DNA of 41,283 bases. Origin: Oscillospiraceae bacterium (GTDB lineage Bacteria > Bacillota > Clostridia > Oscillospirales > Oscillospiraceae). Shown here piece after piece: positions 34,709-41,283 of this stretch. The stretch lies in contig JAISLF010000016.1 in the NCBI GenBank assembly GCA_031260605.1, forward strand, positions 1-41,283, read 5' to 3'. Positions within the stretch are counted from its first letter, which is position 1, and the number at the start of each line of letters is the position of its first letter. A program made the position numbers and the translations under genes. Under the pieces are notes generated by a model. The model ran no database searches, was not told the DNA's origin, and saw nothing but the letters and a program-made list of their open reading frames with translations.

Positions 34709-35293
34709 TCAGCAGTTGCAGCAGGCATTCAAGCACGACAGCGCCGCGCAGAAGGTGCAGCAATTCGAGTCGCAGTCAGACGAGCGCGGTGTGTTTTGAT
34801 ACGTCCCGGTGCCGTAGGGGTCATAGTTCGCACCCGCGCGGCAGTAGTTCAGCGCCGAGCGGTATTCTGAGTTGCCCGGCTCCATACGCACGGCGCTCTC
34901 ATAATAGTTTATCGCCTCATTATGCCAGCCTCGGCGGAAATACACCGTGCCCATGAGGTAGTACCACTCCGCGTTTTTGGTGCGGGACTGCGCCAGAAGC
35001 TGCTCCGCATAGTTCAGGTCGCCGGAGTTTATCGCCGTTCTGACTGCCGCGAACTGCCCGCCGTAGCTGCTTGCCGAAAAATCGCCGAAGCCGCTGCCAC
35101 CGGAAGCGCCGCCTTTTGTCAGCTCGTCATACGCCGCGTTAATTTCCTTGGTGCGCGCCTCGGCAAGCTCCCGTGCAGTGTCGTCCTGAAAGTTGTCCGG
35201 GTGGTATTTTTTCATAAGGTTTCGGTAGGCGGTCTTGATCTGTTCGTCAGACGCGCCCGAGGAAACTCCGAGAATTGAATAAGGGTCTTTCAT
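34709..35293 (-). CDS. J-domain protein with TPR-like middle and cysteine-rich tail
   Basis: 194 aa. Residues 1-65 are a J-domain (YSILGVSSGAS, then the invariant HPD in KKYHPDNF), which stimulates Hsp70/DnaK ATPase. Residues of about 85-165 form two TPR-like helical hairpins. The C-terminal 20 residues contain eight cysteines (CDSNCCTFCAALSC and onward), possibly a metal-binding or lipid-modified tail. It is not classical DnaJ, since the G/F and zinc-finger regions are lacking. A consensus promoter lies directly before ATG 35293, and no Shine-Dalgarno sequence is present. Confidence 0.85.
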   Translation of the reverse strand: MKDPYSILGVSSGASDEQIKTAYRNLMKKYHPDNFQDDTARELAEARTKEINAAYDELTKGGASGGSGFGDFSASSYGGQFAAVRTAINSGDLNYAEQLLAQSRTKNAEWYYLMGTVYFRRGWHNEAINYYESAVRMEPGNSEYRSALNYCRAGANYDPYGTGTYQNTPRSSDCDSNCCTFCAALSCLNACCNC

Positions 35294-35302
35294 ATTACTA
35301 TA

Positions 35303-35331
35303 ATTATATAGTATTTCAGTCGAGTTGTCAA
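35303..35331 (-). promoter_or_regulatory. Consensus sigma-A promoter of the J-domain gene, leaderless
   Basis: On the minus strand: TTGACA (35331-35326), a 17-bp spacer and TATAAT (35308-35303), both hexamers perfect. Only 9 nt separate the -10 from ATG 35293, so transcription should begin about 3 nt before the start codon. Confidence 0.85.
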
Positions 35332-35343
35332 GCGCTGCCGGGG

Positions 35344-35402
35344 CACTTTGACGGCGAGCTGAGTTTTTGCTGTTGCAATGGGTTCAGGTCGCCGTCAAAG
35401 TG
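35344..35402. repeat. Long imperfect hairpin upstream of the J-domain promoter
   Basis: CACTTTGACGGCGA (35344-35357) and its exact complement (35389-35402) flank a 31-nt centre that can add a further 4-5 pairs (CTGA/TCAG). It is not followed by a T-run, so it is not a standard terminator. Its role is unknown. Confidence 0.6.
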
Positions 35403-35414
35403 GTTTTGTAAGGT

Positions 35415-35450
35415 AAAAAGTCGGGGGAAATGAATTCCCCCGACTTTTTT
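35415..35450. terminator. Intrinsic terminator (end of the LRR/SLH gene)
   Basis: A 15-bp perfect stem, AAAAAGTCGGGGGAA (35415-35429) with 35435-35449, a 5-nt loop and T-runs on both strands. It lies 58 bp after the LRR/SLH stop on the minus strand. Confidence 0.88.
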
Positions 35451-35507
35451 GTTTGGATTCATTCGCCTTTCGGTGAATTTTGGTGCGGCGTAGTCACTTC
35501 CCTTGCG

Positions 35508-37274
35508 CTAATTTATGTAGCCGTACAATATTGTCACTACTTCGGCTCTTGTTGCGGTGTTTTGCGGGCCGAATGTGCCGTCCGGGTATCCGCCGACAAC
35601 CTTATTTGCTGCACTCCACTTTACGGCAGGTATTGCCCAGTCACTTATGTCGGCTTTGTCGTAGAACGTCAGCGCCACACCGGAATAGTCCTTATTGTCG
35701 CCTTTCAGCTTTGCGTATTTGTACAGGAACGCAACTGCTTGCTCTCTTGTTACGCTTCCGCCGGGGGCGAATTCGCCGCCCCCAACGCCGGAGGTTATGC
35801 CGGATTCCACCGCCCACGACACCGCCTTGACGTACCAGTCGTCTGACTTTACGTCGGTGAATGCCGTGGTCGGTGTGACTGCCGGCTTTCCAGCAAGGCT
35901 GTACAGGACTTGCACAAACTCCGCGCGCGTCATTGTGTTGTTCGGGCGGAATGTGGAGTCAGGGTAGCCCGTGACGACTCGATTGTCCGCCGCCCACTCG
36001 ACGTATTTGGCGTACCAGTCTGTGGTAAAAACATCCTTAAAGTCCCCAATTGGAGGCGAACCTGTTTTTTGTGGAGAAAACTTGAACCCACCCAAAAAAG
36101 CGCCTTCAAATTCATAGATTTCTCCGGTTTCTTCGTCCTCAAAAAAATCCTTACTAGCAGTATACACATCAGCAGTCAGCCCTGACGGAATTCCCGTTAC
36201 ATCAGAAAGCTTCAAATAGTTCCAAGAGCAGTCCAAATCCTCCAACTTTGAGTTATTAGATATATCAAGTGCAGTCAGCCGATTGACACTGCAATCCAAA
36301 TATGTCATCGCCGTACACCCGGATACATTCAAAGTATTTAGCGAGTTGCTTTGGCAATACAAACGCTTTAGCGCCACAAGTCCCGATGCGTTCAGCGCCG
36401 TCAATTTATTAATCTCACAACTTAAATATTCCAGTGATGCGCAGCCTAAAACGTTTAACGTTGTCAGGTTGTTAAAGTAGCATTCCAAAGATTTCAAAAC
36501 TGTGTTTTGGGTCATGTCCAACATTAATATTTTGTTGTACGCACATCGTAAATCCTCTAACGCTGTGTTTTTGGATACGTCTAACACCGTCAAACTATTT
36601 GACTCACAATTCAAATCTGTCAGTGCCACATTTTTCGACACATCCAGAGTCGTCAAATTGTTTGACTCACAATTCAAATCTGTCAGTGCTACATTCTTCG
36701 ACACATCCAGAGTTGTCAAATTATTATTTTCGCACCATAATGTTTTCAGGTTTATGTTTTTGGATACATCTATCACACTCAAATTATCACTTGGACACAC
36801 CAGAGACCTTAATGCAGTATTTTGTGACACATCCAATCCGGTAAGTTTTGGGCAGTTAAAAAGGATTAAGTACTCCAGCGCCGCACATCCAGCCGTGTTT
36901 AAAGAGGTTAACGACTGATTGTGTTCGCCGTATAGGTCTTTTAATGCAGTACAGGCTGACACATCAAGAGACGTAACAGTGCTATTATACGATATTCGCA
37001 CACTAACAACATTTTCTCCACCAAGCTTTGACGGAATCGCAACATTTGGACTTGAGCCAGTGTAAAACTTAACATAAGCACCAGCACCGTACCCAGCTTC
37101 ATTTTCAGTACCATTGTAAATGGAATACACAAACCCCTCCGGCGAAGTCACTGATTCCGCCGCACTCGCTGCACCCGGCAGCACCGCCGCAAGCCCCACG
37201 CACATCATCGCAGATAGCAGAGTCGCCAATACACGTTTCCTAATTATTTCTGTTTTTTTGCTAAAAAGCTTCAT
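35508..37274 (-). CDS. Secreted leucine-rich-repeat protein with three SLH domains
   Basis: A 588-aa exported surface protein. A signal peptide covers about 1-38 (basic start, hydrophobic core, cut near ASA-AES). Residues of about 85-385 consist of 21-residue leucine-rich repeats with the pattern LDVSxNxxLxxLxCxxNxL. Three C-terminal SLH motifs (about 405-588) end exactly at the stop and should anchor it to pyruvylated cell-wall polymer. An AGAGG ribosome binding site precedes the ATG. The gene is more AT-rich than the housekeeping genes. LRRs of this type usually bind proteins or host surfaces; the ligand is unknown. Confidence 0.88.
   Translation of the reverse strand: MKLFSKKTEIIRKRVLATLLSAMMCVGLAAVLPGAASAAESVTSPEGFVYSIYNGTENEAGYGAGAYVKFYTGSSPNVAIPSKLGGENVVSVRISYNSTVTSLDVSACTALKDLYGEHNQSLTSLNTAGCAALEYLILFNCPKLTGLDVSQNTALRSLVCPSDNLSVIDVSKNINLKTLWCENNNLTTLDVSKNVALTDLNCESNNLTTLDVSKNVALTDLNCESNSLTVLDVSKNTALEDLRCAYNKILMLDMTQNTVLKSLECYFNNLTTLNVLGCASLEYLSCEINKLTALNASGLVALKRLYCQSNSLNTLNVSGCTAMTYLDCSVNRLTALDISNNSKLEDLDCSWNYLKLSDVTGIPSGLTADVYTASKDFFEDEETGEIYEFEGAFLGGFKFSPQKTGSPPIGDFKDVFTTDWYAKYVEWAADNRVVTGYPDSTFRPNNTMTRAEFVQVLYSLAGKPAVTPTTAFTDVKSDDWYVKAVSWAVESGITSGVGGGEFAPGGSVTREQAVAFLYKYAKLKGDNKDYSGVALTFYDKADISDWAIPAVKWSAANKVVGGYPDGTFGPQNTATRAEVVTILYGYIN
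36601..36726 (-). repeat. 63-bp tandem duplication inside the LRR region
   Basis: Units 36601-36663 and 36664-36726 are nearly identical at DNA level, each encoding one 21-residue LRR (TLDVSKNVALTDLNCESN). Neighbouring repeats are much more diverged, so this is a recent duplication. Confidence 0.85.
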
Positions 37275-37310
37275 TGTTAAAACCTCTAAAAATTGGATTT
37301 TTGATAATTA

Positions 37311-37339
37311 ATTATAACATAGTTTCAAGAGTTTGTCAT
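37311..37339 (-). promoter_or_regulatory. Promoter of the LRR/SLH gene
   Basis: On the minus strand: ATGACA (37339-37334), a 17-bp spacer and TATAAT (37316-37311) with an extended TGT before it. Transcription would start near 37304, giving a leader of about 30 nt with AGAGG. Confidence 0.7.
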
Positions 37340-37341
37340 TT

Positions 37342-37391
37342 GGCTGTTTACGCAGTAAACAGCCGTATTTCTAAGAAATACGCGTTTTTTC
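37342..37391 (+). terminator. Double hairpin followed by a T-run, no plus-strand gene upstream
   Basis: GGCTGTTTAC-GCA-GTAAACAGCC (37342-37364) is followed at once by CGTATTTC-TAA-GAAATACG (37364-37382) and CG plus six T. This looks like a plus-strand terminator. It lies between divergent promoters, with no plus-strand gene ending there, so it may cap antisense or upstream transcription before aspS. Confidence 0.5.
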
Positions 37392-37467
37392 GCCGATTTA
37401 CTCCCGAATGCTCGTTCGCCAAGTCAGAATTTGCAAAAATGAGGTAACCCGCGGCGCGCAGCGCGTC

Positions 37468-37496
37468 TTGACTTCCGGCGTCAAATTTGATACACT
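37468..37496 (+). promoter_or_regulatory. Promoter of aspS
   Basis: TTGACT (37468-37473), a 17-bp spacer and TACACT (37491-37496). Transcription would start near 37503, about 36 nt before the ATG. No T-box leader is present in this short stretch. Confidence 0.6.
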
Positions 37497-37538
37497 CTAT
37501 AAGAAAAAAACACCGCCGACACACCAAGGAGCAGCTTA

Positions 37539-38906
37539 ATGAACCGAGTTTTTGCCAAAGACACAAAAGAGCACGACGGCCTGGAGATTACACTTTCGGG
37601 CTTTGTGCTGGAGATACGCAACCTCAAGAAAATGCAATTTCTTGTTATCCGCGACATTACGGGAGACATTCAGGTCACCGTTTTTAAGTCCGACGAGACT
37701 AAGGCGCTCAATGAGCTTGTCGAGAGCCTTACGCCGCAGTCCTCCGTCACGGTGCGTGGAACTGTACACGCGGACGATTTTGTAAAGCTCGGCGGAGTTG
37801 AGATTTTAGCGGCTGAAATCACTGTCGAAAACCCCGCCGCGTCCCCCCTGCCGATTGATATGACCGGAATCACGGAGAGCGGGCGTGACCTGCGCCTTGA
37901 CTGGCGCTTTCTGGATTTACGTGACCGTAAGCGCCAACTTATATTCAAGGTGCAGACAACGGCGGAGCTTGCTATGCGCGAGTTTTGGGTCGCGCGCGGG
38001 TTTACCGAGCTGCATTCGCCGAAGCTTGTGCCGAACCCGTCGGAGTCCGGCGCGGAGCTTTTTGAACTGGACTATTTCGGCGGCAAGGCATACCTCGCGC
38101 AGTCGCCGCAGACCTACAAGCAGATGGCGATTGCCGCAGGATTTGAGCGCGTGTTCGAAATCGGGCCTGTTTTCCGCGCGAACAAGTCCTCGACAAACCG
38201 GCACGACACGGAGTTCACAAGTGTGGACTGCGAGTTTGCGTGGATTGACTCTGTGGAGGACGTTATGGCGCTCGAGGAGGAGTGGATTGCGCATTTTATC
38301 GGCAAAATCCGCGAAAAACACGGAGCTGAGATTCTTGAGCTGTACGACCGCGAGGTCGTGGTTCCCTCCCTGCCCTTTCCGCGCATAAATATGACGCAGG
38401 CAAAGGAAATAATCAAGTCGCTCGATTACGAGGTTCCGCCGGAGACAAAGGGCGACCTTGACCCGACGGCGGAGCGCCTGCTCGGCAAGTACATCGCTGA
38501 AAAATACGGGCACCAGTTCGTATTCGTCACGGAATTCCCTACCTCAATACGCCCGTTTTACCATATGTACGCCCCCGGCGGCGAGTCCACTCTGAGCTAC
38601 GACCTGCTCTGGAACGGGCTTGAGGTGACGACCGGGGCACAGCGCGAGCACCGCTTCCCCGTCGTCGTGCGTCAGGCAATCGAAAAGGGGCTTATTCCGG
38701 CGGATGCGGTTCGGGCTGACGGCAGCGTGGACGAGGAGAAAATCCCCGCGGGGCTTGCGTCCTACCTCGCGTGCTTTAACTACGGCTGCCCGCCGCACGG
38801 CGGCTTCGGCTTCGGCCTGTCGCGTATGCTGATGAACATACTCGGCTACGAAAATGTCCGAGAGGTGACGTACATTTACAGGGGAATGGACAGACTCGCG
38901 CCGTAA
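37539..38906 (+). CDS. aspS: Aspartyl-tRNA synthetase, archaeal type (probably non-discriminating)
   Basis: Charges tRNA with aspartate. 455 aa, lacking the large GAD insertion of the common bacterial enzyme (about 590 aa), which places it in the archaeal/eukaryotic-like AspS2 group. The N-terminal OB-fold anticodon domain covers about 15-105. Class II motifs follow, including the motif 2 region FEIGPVFRANKSSTNRHDTEF and motif 3 GGFGFGLSRMLM. AAGGAG is 7 nt before the ATG. Many enzymes of this type also mischarge tRNA-Asn and depend on GatCAB; GatCAB is not in this window. It stands alone, with its own promoter and terminator. Confidence 0.92.
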   Translation: MNRVFAKDTKEHDGLEITLSGFVLEIRNLKKMQFLVIRDITGDIQVTVFKSDETKALNELVESLTPQSSVTVRGTVHADDFVKLGGVEILAAEITVENPAASPLPIDMTGITESGRDLRLDWRFLDLRDRKRQLIFKVQTTAELAMREFWVARGFTELHSPKLVPNPSESGAELFELDYFGGKAYLAQSPQTYKQMAIAAGFERVFEIGPVFRANKSSTNRHDTEFTSVDCEFAWIDSVEDVMALEEEWIAHFIGKIREKHGAEILELYDREVVVPSLPFPRINMTQAKEIIKSLDYEVPPETKGDLDPTAERLLGKYIAEKYGHQFVFVTEFPTSIRPFYHMYAPGGESTLSYDLLWNGLEVTTGAQREHRFPVVVRQAIEKGLIPADAVRADGSVDEEKIPAGLASYLACFNYGCPPHGGFGFGLSRMLMNILGYENVREVTYIYRGMDRLAP

Positions 38907-38931
38907 GGGCGCGGGTGAGTTGACATAAAGC

Positions 38932-38967
38932 AAGCCGCCCGCCGGGAGACCCGGCGGTCGGCTTTTG
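38932..38967. terminator. Bidirectional terminator between aspS and the lipoprotein gene
   Basis: A 15-position stem (38932-38946 with 38950-38964) with one mismatch and loop AGA, followed by TTTT on the plus strand. Confidence 0.85.
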
Positions 38968-38992
38968 TGCGTGTGATGTGTTGTGGCGCGGG

Positions 38993-39637
38993 TTACCCCA
39001 ACTGCGTTACCGGCACCCATTGGGCGGTGCAGAAAGCTTTGACCTGCTCCCATGACCAGAAATCGGGTACGTAAGACCGAAAAACGTATCCCTGTTCCTC
39101 CCAAATGACCCATAATCGCTGAGTCTCGTCATTTGTATAGACGAGATATTCGCCCCTCCATTCATACAATTCAGGGGTTCCTGAAGTGCGCTGATACCAT
39201 TGCAAATCTCCTGTTTTTTCTATGGGAATCCATTCAAATGTTTTCTCGAAATCAGCGTAATCGATGTCGTTATACCTAATTTCTTCTACATCCCACTCAA
39301 ACAAAACATAGCTTCCATCCACCACTGTAACTCTCAGAAAAGGATCATTCTCATTCATTTGCGCTGGCTTAAAGTATCCGCACGATTCAGTAAGTTCTTC
39401 TATTCCTTTGAATCTCCCCGAAATAAATGCTTGGTTTAATTCTTCCTCGCTCGTGAATATACTATAAACCTTTTTGCCGGCCGATAATAACGGCGTTTCA
39501 CTTTCAGTTGAATTTTCTGTGATCGTCGTTTTTGGCGTTTCTGTGTCGGTTTCTCGCGTCGCTTTAGTCTTGTCACAAGAACCTAATACTGACAAACAAA
39601 ACAGGGTCGCTATTACTATAATTAGTGTTTTTTTCAT
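38993..39637 (-). CDS. Lipoprotein of unknown function
   Basis: A 214-aa protein that I do not recognise beyond the export signal. It begins MKKTLIIVIATLFCLSVLGSC, a lipoprotein signal with the lipobox LGSC, so it should be attached to the outer face of the membrane. A Thr/Glu-rich linker (about 22-50) precedes a globular domain rich in Trp and Tyr. ATG 39637 follows AAGGAG at 7 nt; two upstream readings lack proper spacing. It starts 11 bp after the stop of the SLH metallopeptidase and is cotranscribed with it, so a partner role in surface proteolysis is possible. Confidence 0.78.
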   Translation of the reverse strand: MKKTLIIVIATLFCLSVLGSCDKTKATRETDTETPKTTITENSTESETPLLSAGKKVYSIFTSEEELNQAFISGRFKGIEELTESCGYFKPAQMNENDPFLRVTVVDGSYVLFEWDVEEIRYNDIDYADFEKTFEWIPIEKTGDLQWYQRTSGTPELYEWRGEYLVYTNDETQRLWVIWEEQGYVFRSYVPDFWSWEQVKAFCTAQWVPVTQLG

Positions 39638-39648
39638 CGTCATTCTCC

Positions 39649-41085
39649 TTAAGCTGGTTTCTGTGCCCGTTTGGAAGCAATCACGCTCCGGCAATTAGTG
39701 CACCATAGGTCTAAACGGTTAAAATCGCCGTCGTTATCAAAATTATTTGTATACGATACAACGCATTTCTGTCCCGATGTGCATTGCTCATCCGGCACTC
39801 CCCAAATATGGCTCATCTCATGCTGCATTGTTCGCTTTATTTGAACTGTTGTAAGCCCATAGTTGTTTGTTGTGGACAACCACCGGTCATTAATGTTTGC
39901 ATAATTTGCCGTCGCTCCGGTCACCACCCCAATCGTTCCGTTGGAATACTGATATACGCACGGATTGAACCCATGTAGCAGCATAGTAATATTCGTGCTG
40001 CCCTTTCCCAATTGGTACGCACCGTAATAATTAATTCCAACATCATTATGATGGGTATGGATTGCCGCCCAGGCAGCCCAGGCAACATGAGAATTGCCAC
40101 ATCCGTATGTATCGCAACGTACGCTACGTGCGTGTCCGGAACCGTCTACCGGAAGTCCTGTTGGATACCAATATGCTGTGCGTGTGAGCACAATGTTCCA
40201 CGTTTTCTTAAATGCTTTTGCAGCATCCACTAAATATGCATCAGCCACAGTTTGCTGCAACGTAGGTGTCGCTACAGTTGAATATTGCGCCGTAAATGCT
40301 GTATCCATCCCCAATCGCACGCTCACGGAATTTACAGGAAAGAACCCGGATGCTCTATCCATCACCGCCTTAATCATCACCGCCATTTGCGCTCGGTACA
40401 CATTTATAAACGGTCCGAAAACATTGGTGTCAGTACCGTTCATTATACCGTATGCCTTGCACCAAAGTATGGCGGCTCTTTGATCATCATTAACACCGGT
40501 GCCGTTACCAATGTCATTATACGGGTTCACAACACTCGGCACGGTGCTGGTCGTCCAATTCATCACCTTCGCGAATTTAAAGAGTGCTTCCGCCATTTTG
40601 ACACGCGTCATATAAGTACCCTGCGAAAAAACCGTGCTGCTGTTCTGTATACCCAAGCCCTTGTTTTTTGCCCACAGGGCAGGCGTTGCATAATAAGGGC
40701 TTCCGGAAATGTCACTGTACTGTGTTCCTCCGCCGGATCCGGGCTTGCCTGCCATTGCGTAGAGAATCGTGACAATCTCCGCGCGTGTCATATCGTTTCC
40801 GGGCAAAAACATCCCGGCGGTGTTCCCGACCATATATCCGTTGTCAGATACCCAGCCAACAGCATTAAACGCCCAGTGGGTTGACGCCACATCCGGGTAA
40901 GTAAGTGCCATTGCCGTGACGCTAATCCCCGCAAAGCAGCACACGGCGATCACCCCGGCGAGTATCGCCCGCAGTCTGCCTGTTCGGTGCTTGCCCCGGC
41001 GACCTGCCGGGCGTTCGGAAGTTGCGGCGGCTGACGTGTAAGTCTCTATGCCAGCCTGTTTCCTTGGTTCAAAAAACCATTTCAT
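39649..41085 (-). CDS. SLH-anchored zinc metallopeptidase with metzincin-like motif
   Basis: A 478-aa exported protein. A long basic N-region (1-38) precedes the hydrophobic signal core (about 39-60, ending TAMA). Three SLH-like motifs follow at about 63-245 (YPDVASTHWAFNAVGWVSDN is the clearest). The C-terminal half is a peptidase-like domain with HEMSHIWGVPD (H422, E423, H426, D432), fitting HExxHxxGxxD. C462/C465 lie near the end. ATG 41085 has AGGAGG at 8 nt; ATG 41091 is too close to it. A tandem decamer array lies in its predicted leader. I could not assign a peptidase family with certainty; a snapalysin-like zincin is one option. Confidence 0.82.
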   Translation of the reverse strand: MKWFFEPRKQAGIETYTSAAATSERPAGRRGKHRTGRLRAILAGVIAVCCFAGISVTAMALTYPDVASTHWAFNAVGWVSDNGYMVGNTAGMFLPGNDMTRAEIVTILYAMAGKPGSGGGTQYSDISGSPYYATPALWAKNKGLGIQNSSTVFSQGTYMTRVKMAEALFKFAKVMNWTTSTVPSVVNPYNDIGNGTGVNDDQRAAILWCKAYGIMNGTDTNVFGPFINVYRAQMAVMIKAVMDRASGFFPVNSVSVRLGMDTAFTAQYSTVATPTLQQTVADAYLVDAAKAFKKTWNIVLTRTAYWYPTGLPVDGSGHARSVRCDTYGCGNSHVAWAAWAAIHTHHNDVGINYYGAYQLGKGSTNITMLLHGFNPCVYQYSNGTIGVVTGATANYANINDRWLSTTNNYGLTTVQIKRTMQHEMSHIWGVPDEQCTSGQKCVVSYTNNFDNDGDFNRLDLWCTNCRSVIASKRAQKPA

Positions 41086-41133
41086 GCGCATTTCCTCCTG
41101 TTTTATTCGGGGAAACACAAACAGGCCCCTTTC

Positions 41134-41237
41134 AGAGCCCTTGTGAGCCCTTGTGAGCCCTTGTGAGCCCTTGTGAGCCCTTGTGAGCCCTTGTGAGCCC
41201 TTGTGAGCCCTTGTGAGCCCTTGTGAGCCCTTGTGAG
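41134..41237. repeat. Decamer tandem array (about 10 copies) in a 5' leader
   Basis: Nine exact copies of TTGTGAGCCC (41141-41230) with partial copies on either side (AGAGCCC and TTGTGAG). On the minus strand it reads GGGCTCACAA and lies between the promoter at 41241-41269 and the ATG at 41085. It would therefore be transcribed as most of the roughly 150-nt leader of the metallopeptidase mRNA. Confidence 0.92.
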
Positions 41238-41240
41238 GTA

Positions 41241-41269
41241 ATTGTAACACACATCCACATATTTGTCAA
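41241..41269 (-). promoter_or_regulatory. Promoter of the SLH metallopeptidase-lipoprotein operon
   Basis: On the minus strand: TTGACA (41269-41264), a 17-bp spacer and TACAAT (41246-41241). Transcription would start near 41234, in the last partial copy of the decamer array. Confidence 0.8.
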
Positions 41270-41283
41270 GTACTATTTAATTA

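Noticed and set aside
41134-41237. CRISPR array
   Set aside because: The decamers are directly contiguous with no spacers, and no cas gene is present.
41086-41250. Extension of the SLH metallopeptidase through the decamer array as a 10-residue peptide repeat
   Set aside because: The GTG at 41250 lies inside the predicted promoter, upstream of the transcription start, while ATG 41085 has AGGAGG and begins a proper export signal. A 10-bp unit is open in all frames by chance.

Overview
The window looks like a chromosomal stretch of an anaerobic, probably spore-forming member of the Clostridia (Firmicutes), likely an Oscillospirales-type gut lineage. This rests on a SpoVT-type AbrB regulator, the Firmicutes housekeeping order remA-gmk-rpoZ-priA-def-fmt-rsmB-rlmN-prpC-prkC, uppS next to cdsA, an acetyl-CoA synthase subunit (AcsB), an archaeal-type aspartyl-tRNA synthetase, an OFA-type transporter and S-layer-homology (SLH) surface proteins. 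Species cannot be named from the sequence alone. Most genes are moderately GC-rich. The SIR2-like gene, the LRR/SLH gene, the lipoprotein and a small membrane protein are visibly more AT-rich.

Layout. 1-205 is the edge of a dispersed non-coding repeat. 388-2122 (+) is an operon of a YgjP-like metallopeptidase, a FlK-like thioesterase and an arylamine N-acetyltransferase. 2200-6068 (+) is rluB/rsuA-uppS-cdsA-dus plus a small membrane protein, ending at a bidirectional terminator. 6141-8694 (-) holds spoVT, an MBL-fold hydrolase and an Fe-S aldo/keto reductase. 8955-9625 is repeat copy R2. 9959-13141 (+) holds an OFA-type MFS transporter, dCMP deaminase and pgk. 13205-14110 is repeat copy R3, followed by relA (14313-16592, +). 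16735-18007 (+) is an AT-rich SIR2-TPR gene whose start is displaced by a frameshift. 18066-20198 (-) is a solitary acsB. 20480-21535 is repeat copy R4. 21640-35293 (-) is a long housekeeping cluster from a J-domain gene and remA through prkC to guaB and smpB. 35508-37274 (-) is an LRR/SLH surface protein. 37539-38906 (+) is aspS. 38993-41085 (-) is an operon of an SLH zinc metallopeptidase and a lipoprotein, with a decamer tandem array in its predicted 5' leader.

How the genes work together. The large minus-strand cluster combines nucleotide metabolism (gmk, guaB), transcription (rpoZ), replication restart (priA), N-terminal protein processing (fmt, def), rRNA methylation (rsmB, rlmN), ribosome rescue (smpB) and Ser/Thr signalling (prkC/prpC). 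Many genes overlap by 1-4 bases, so translational coupling is likely. relA makes and degrades (p)ppGpp, which in Firmicutes is tied to Gmk and guanine nucleotide levels. The right end is a cell-surface region.

The most unusual items are: a repeat family of about 0.9 kb with inverted ends and conserved hairpins; the SIR2-TPR gene, a candidate NAD-depleting defence gene, with its glycine-rich motif upstream of the first usable ATG; several strong promoters placed almost on the start codon (leaderless-type mRNAs); and the decamer array in the leader of a surface protease. I saw no tRNA, rRNA, CRISPR array or transposase gene. All repeat comparisons and promoter calls were made by eye.
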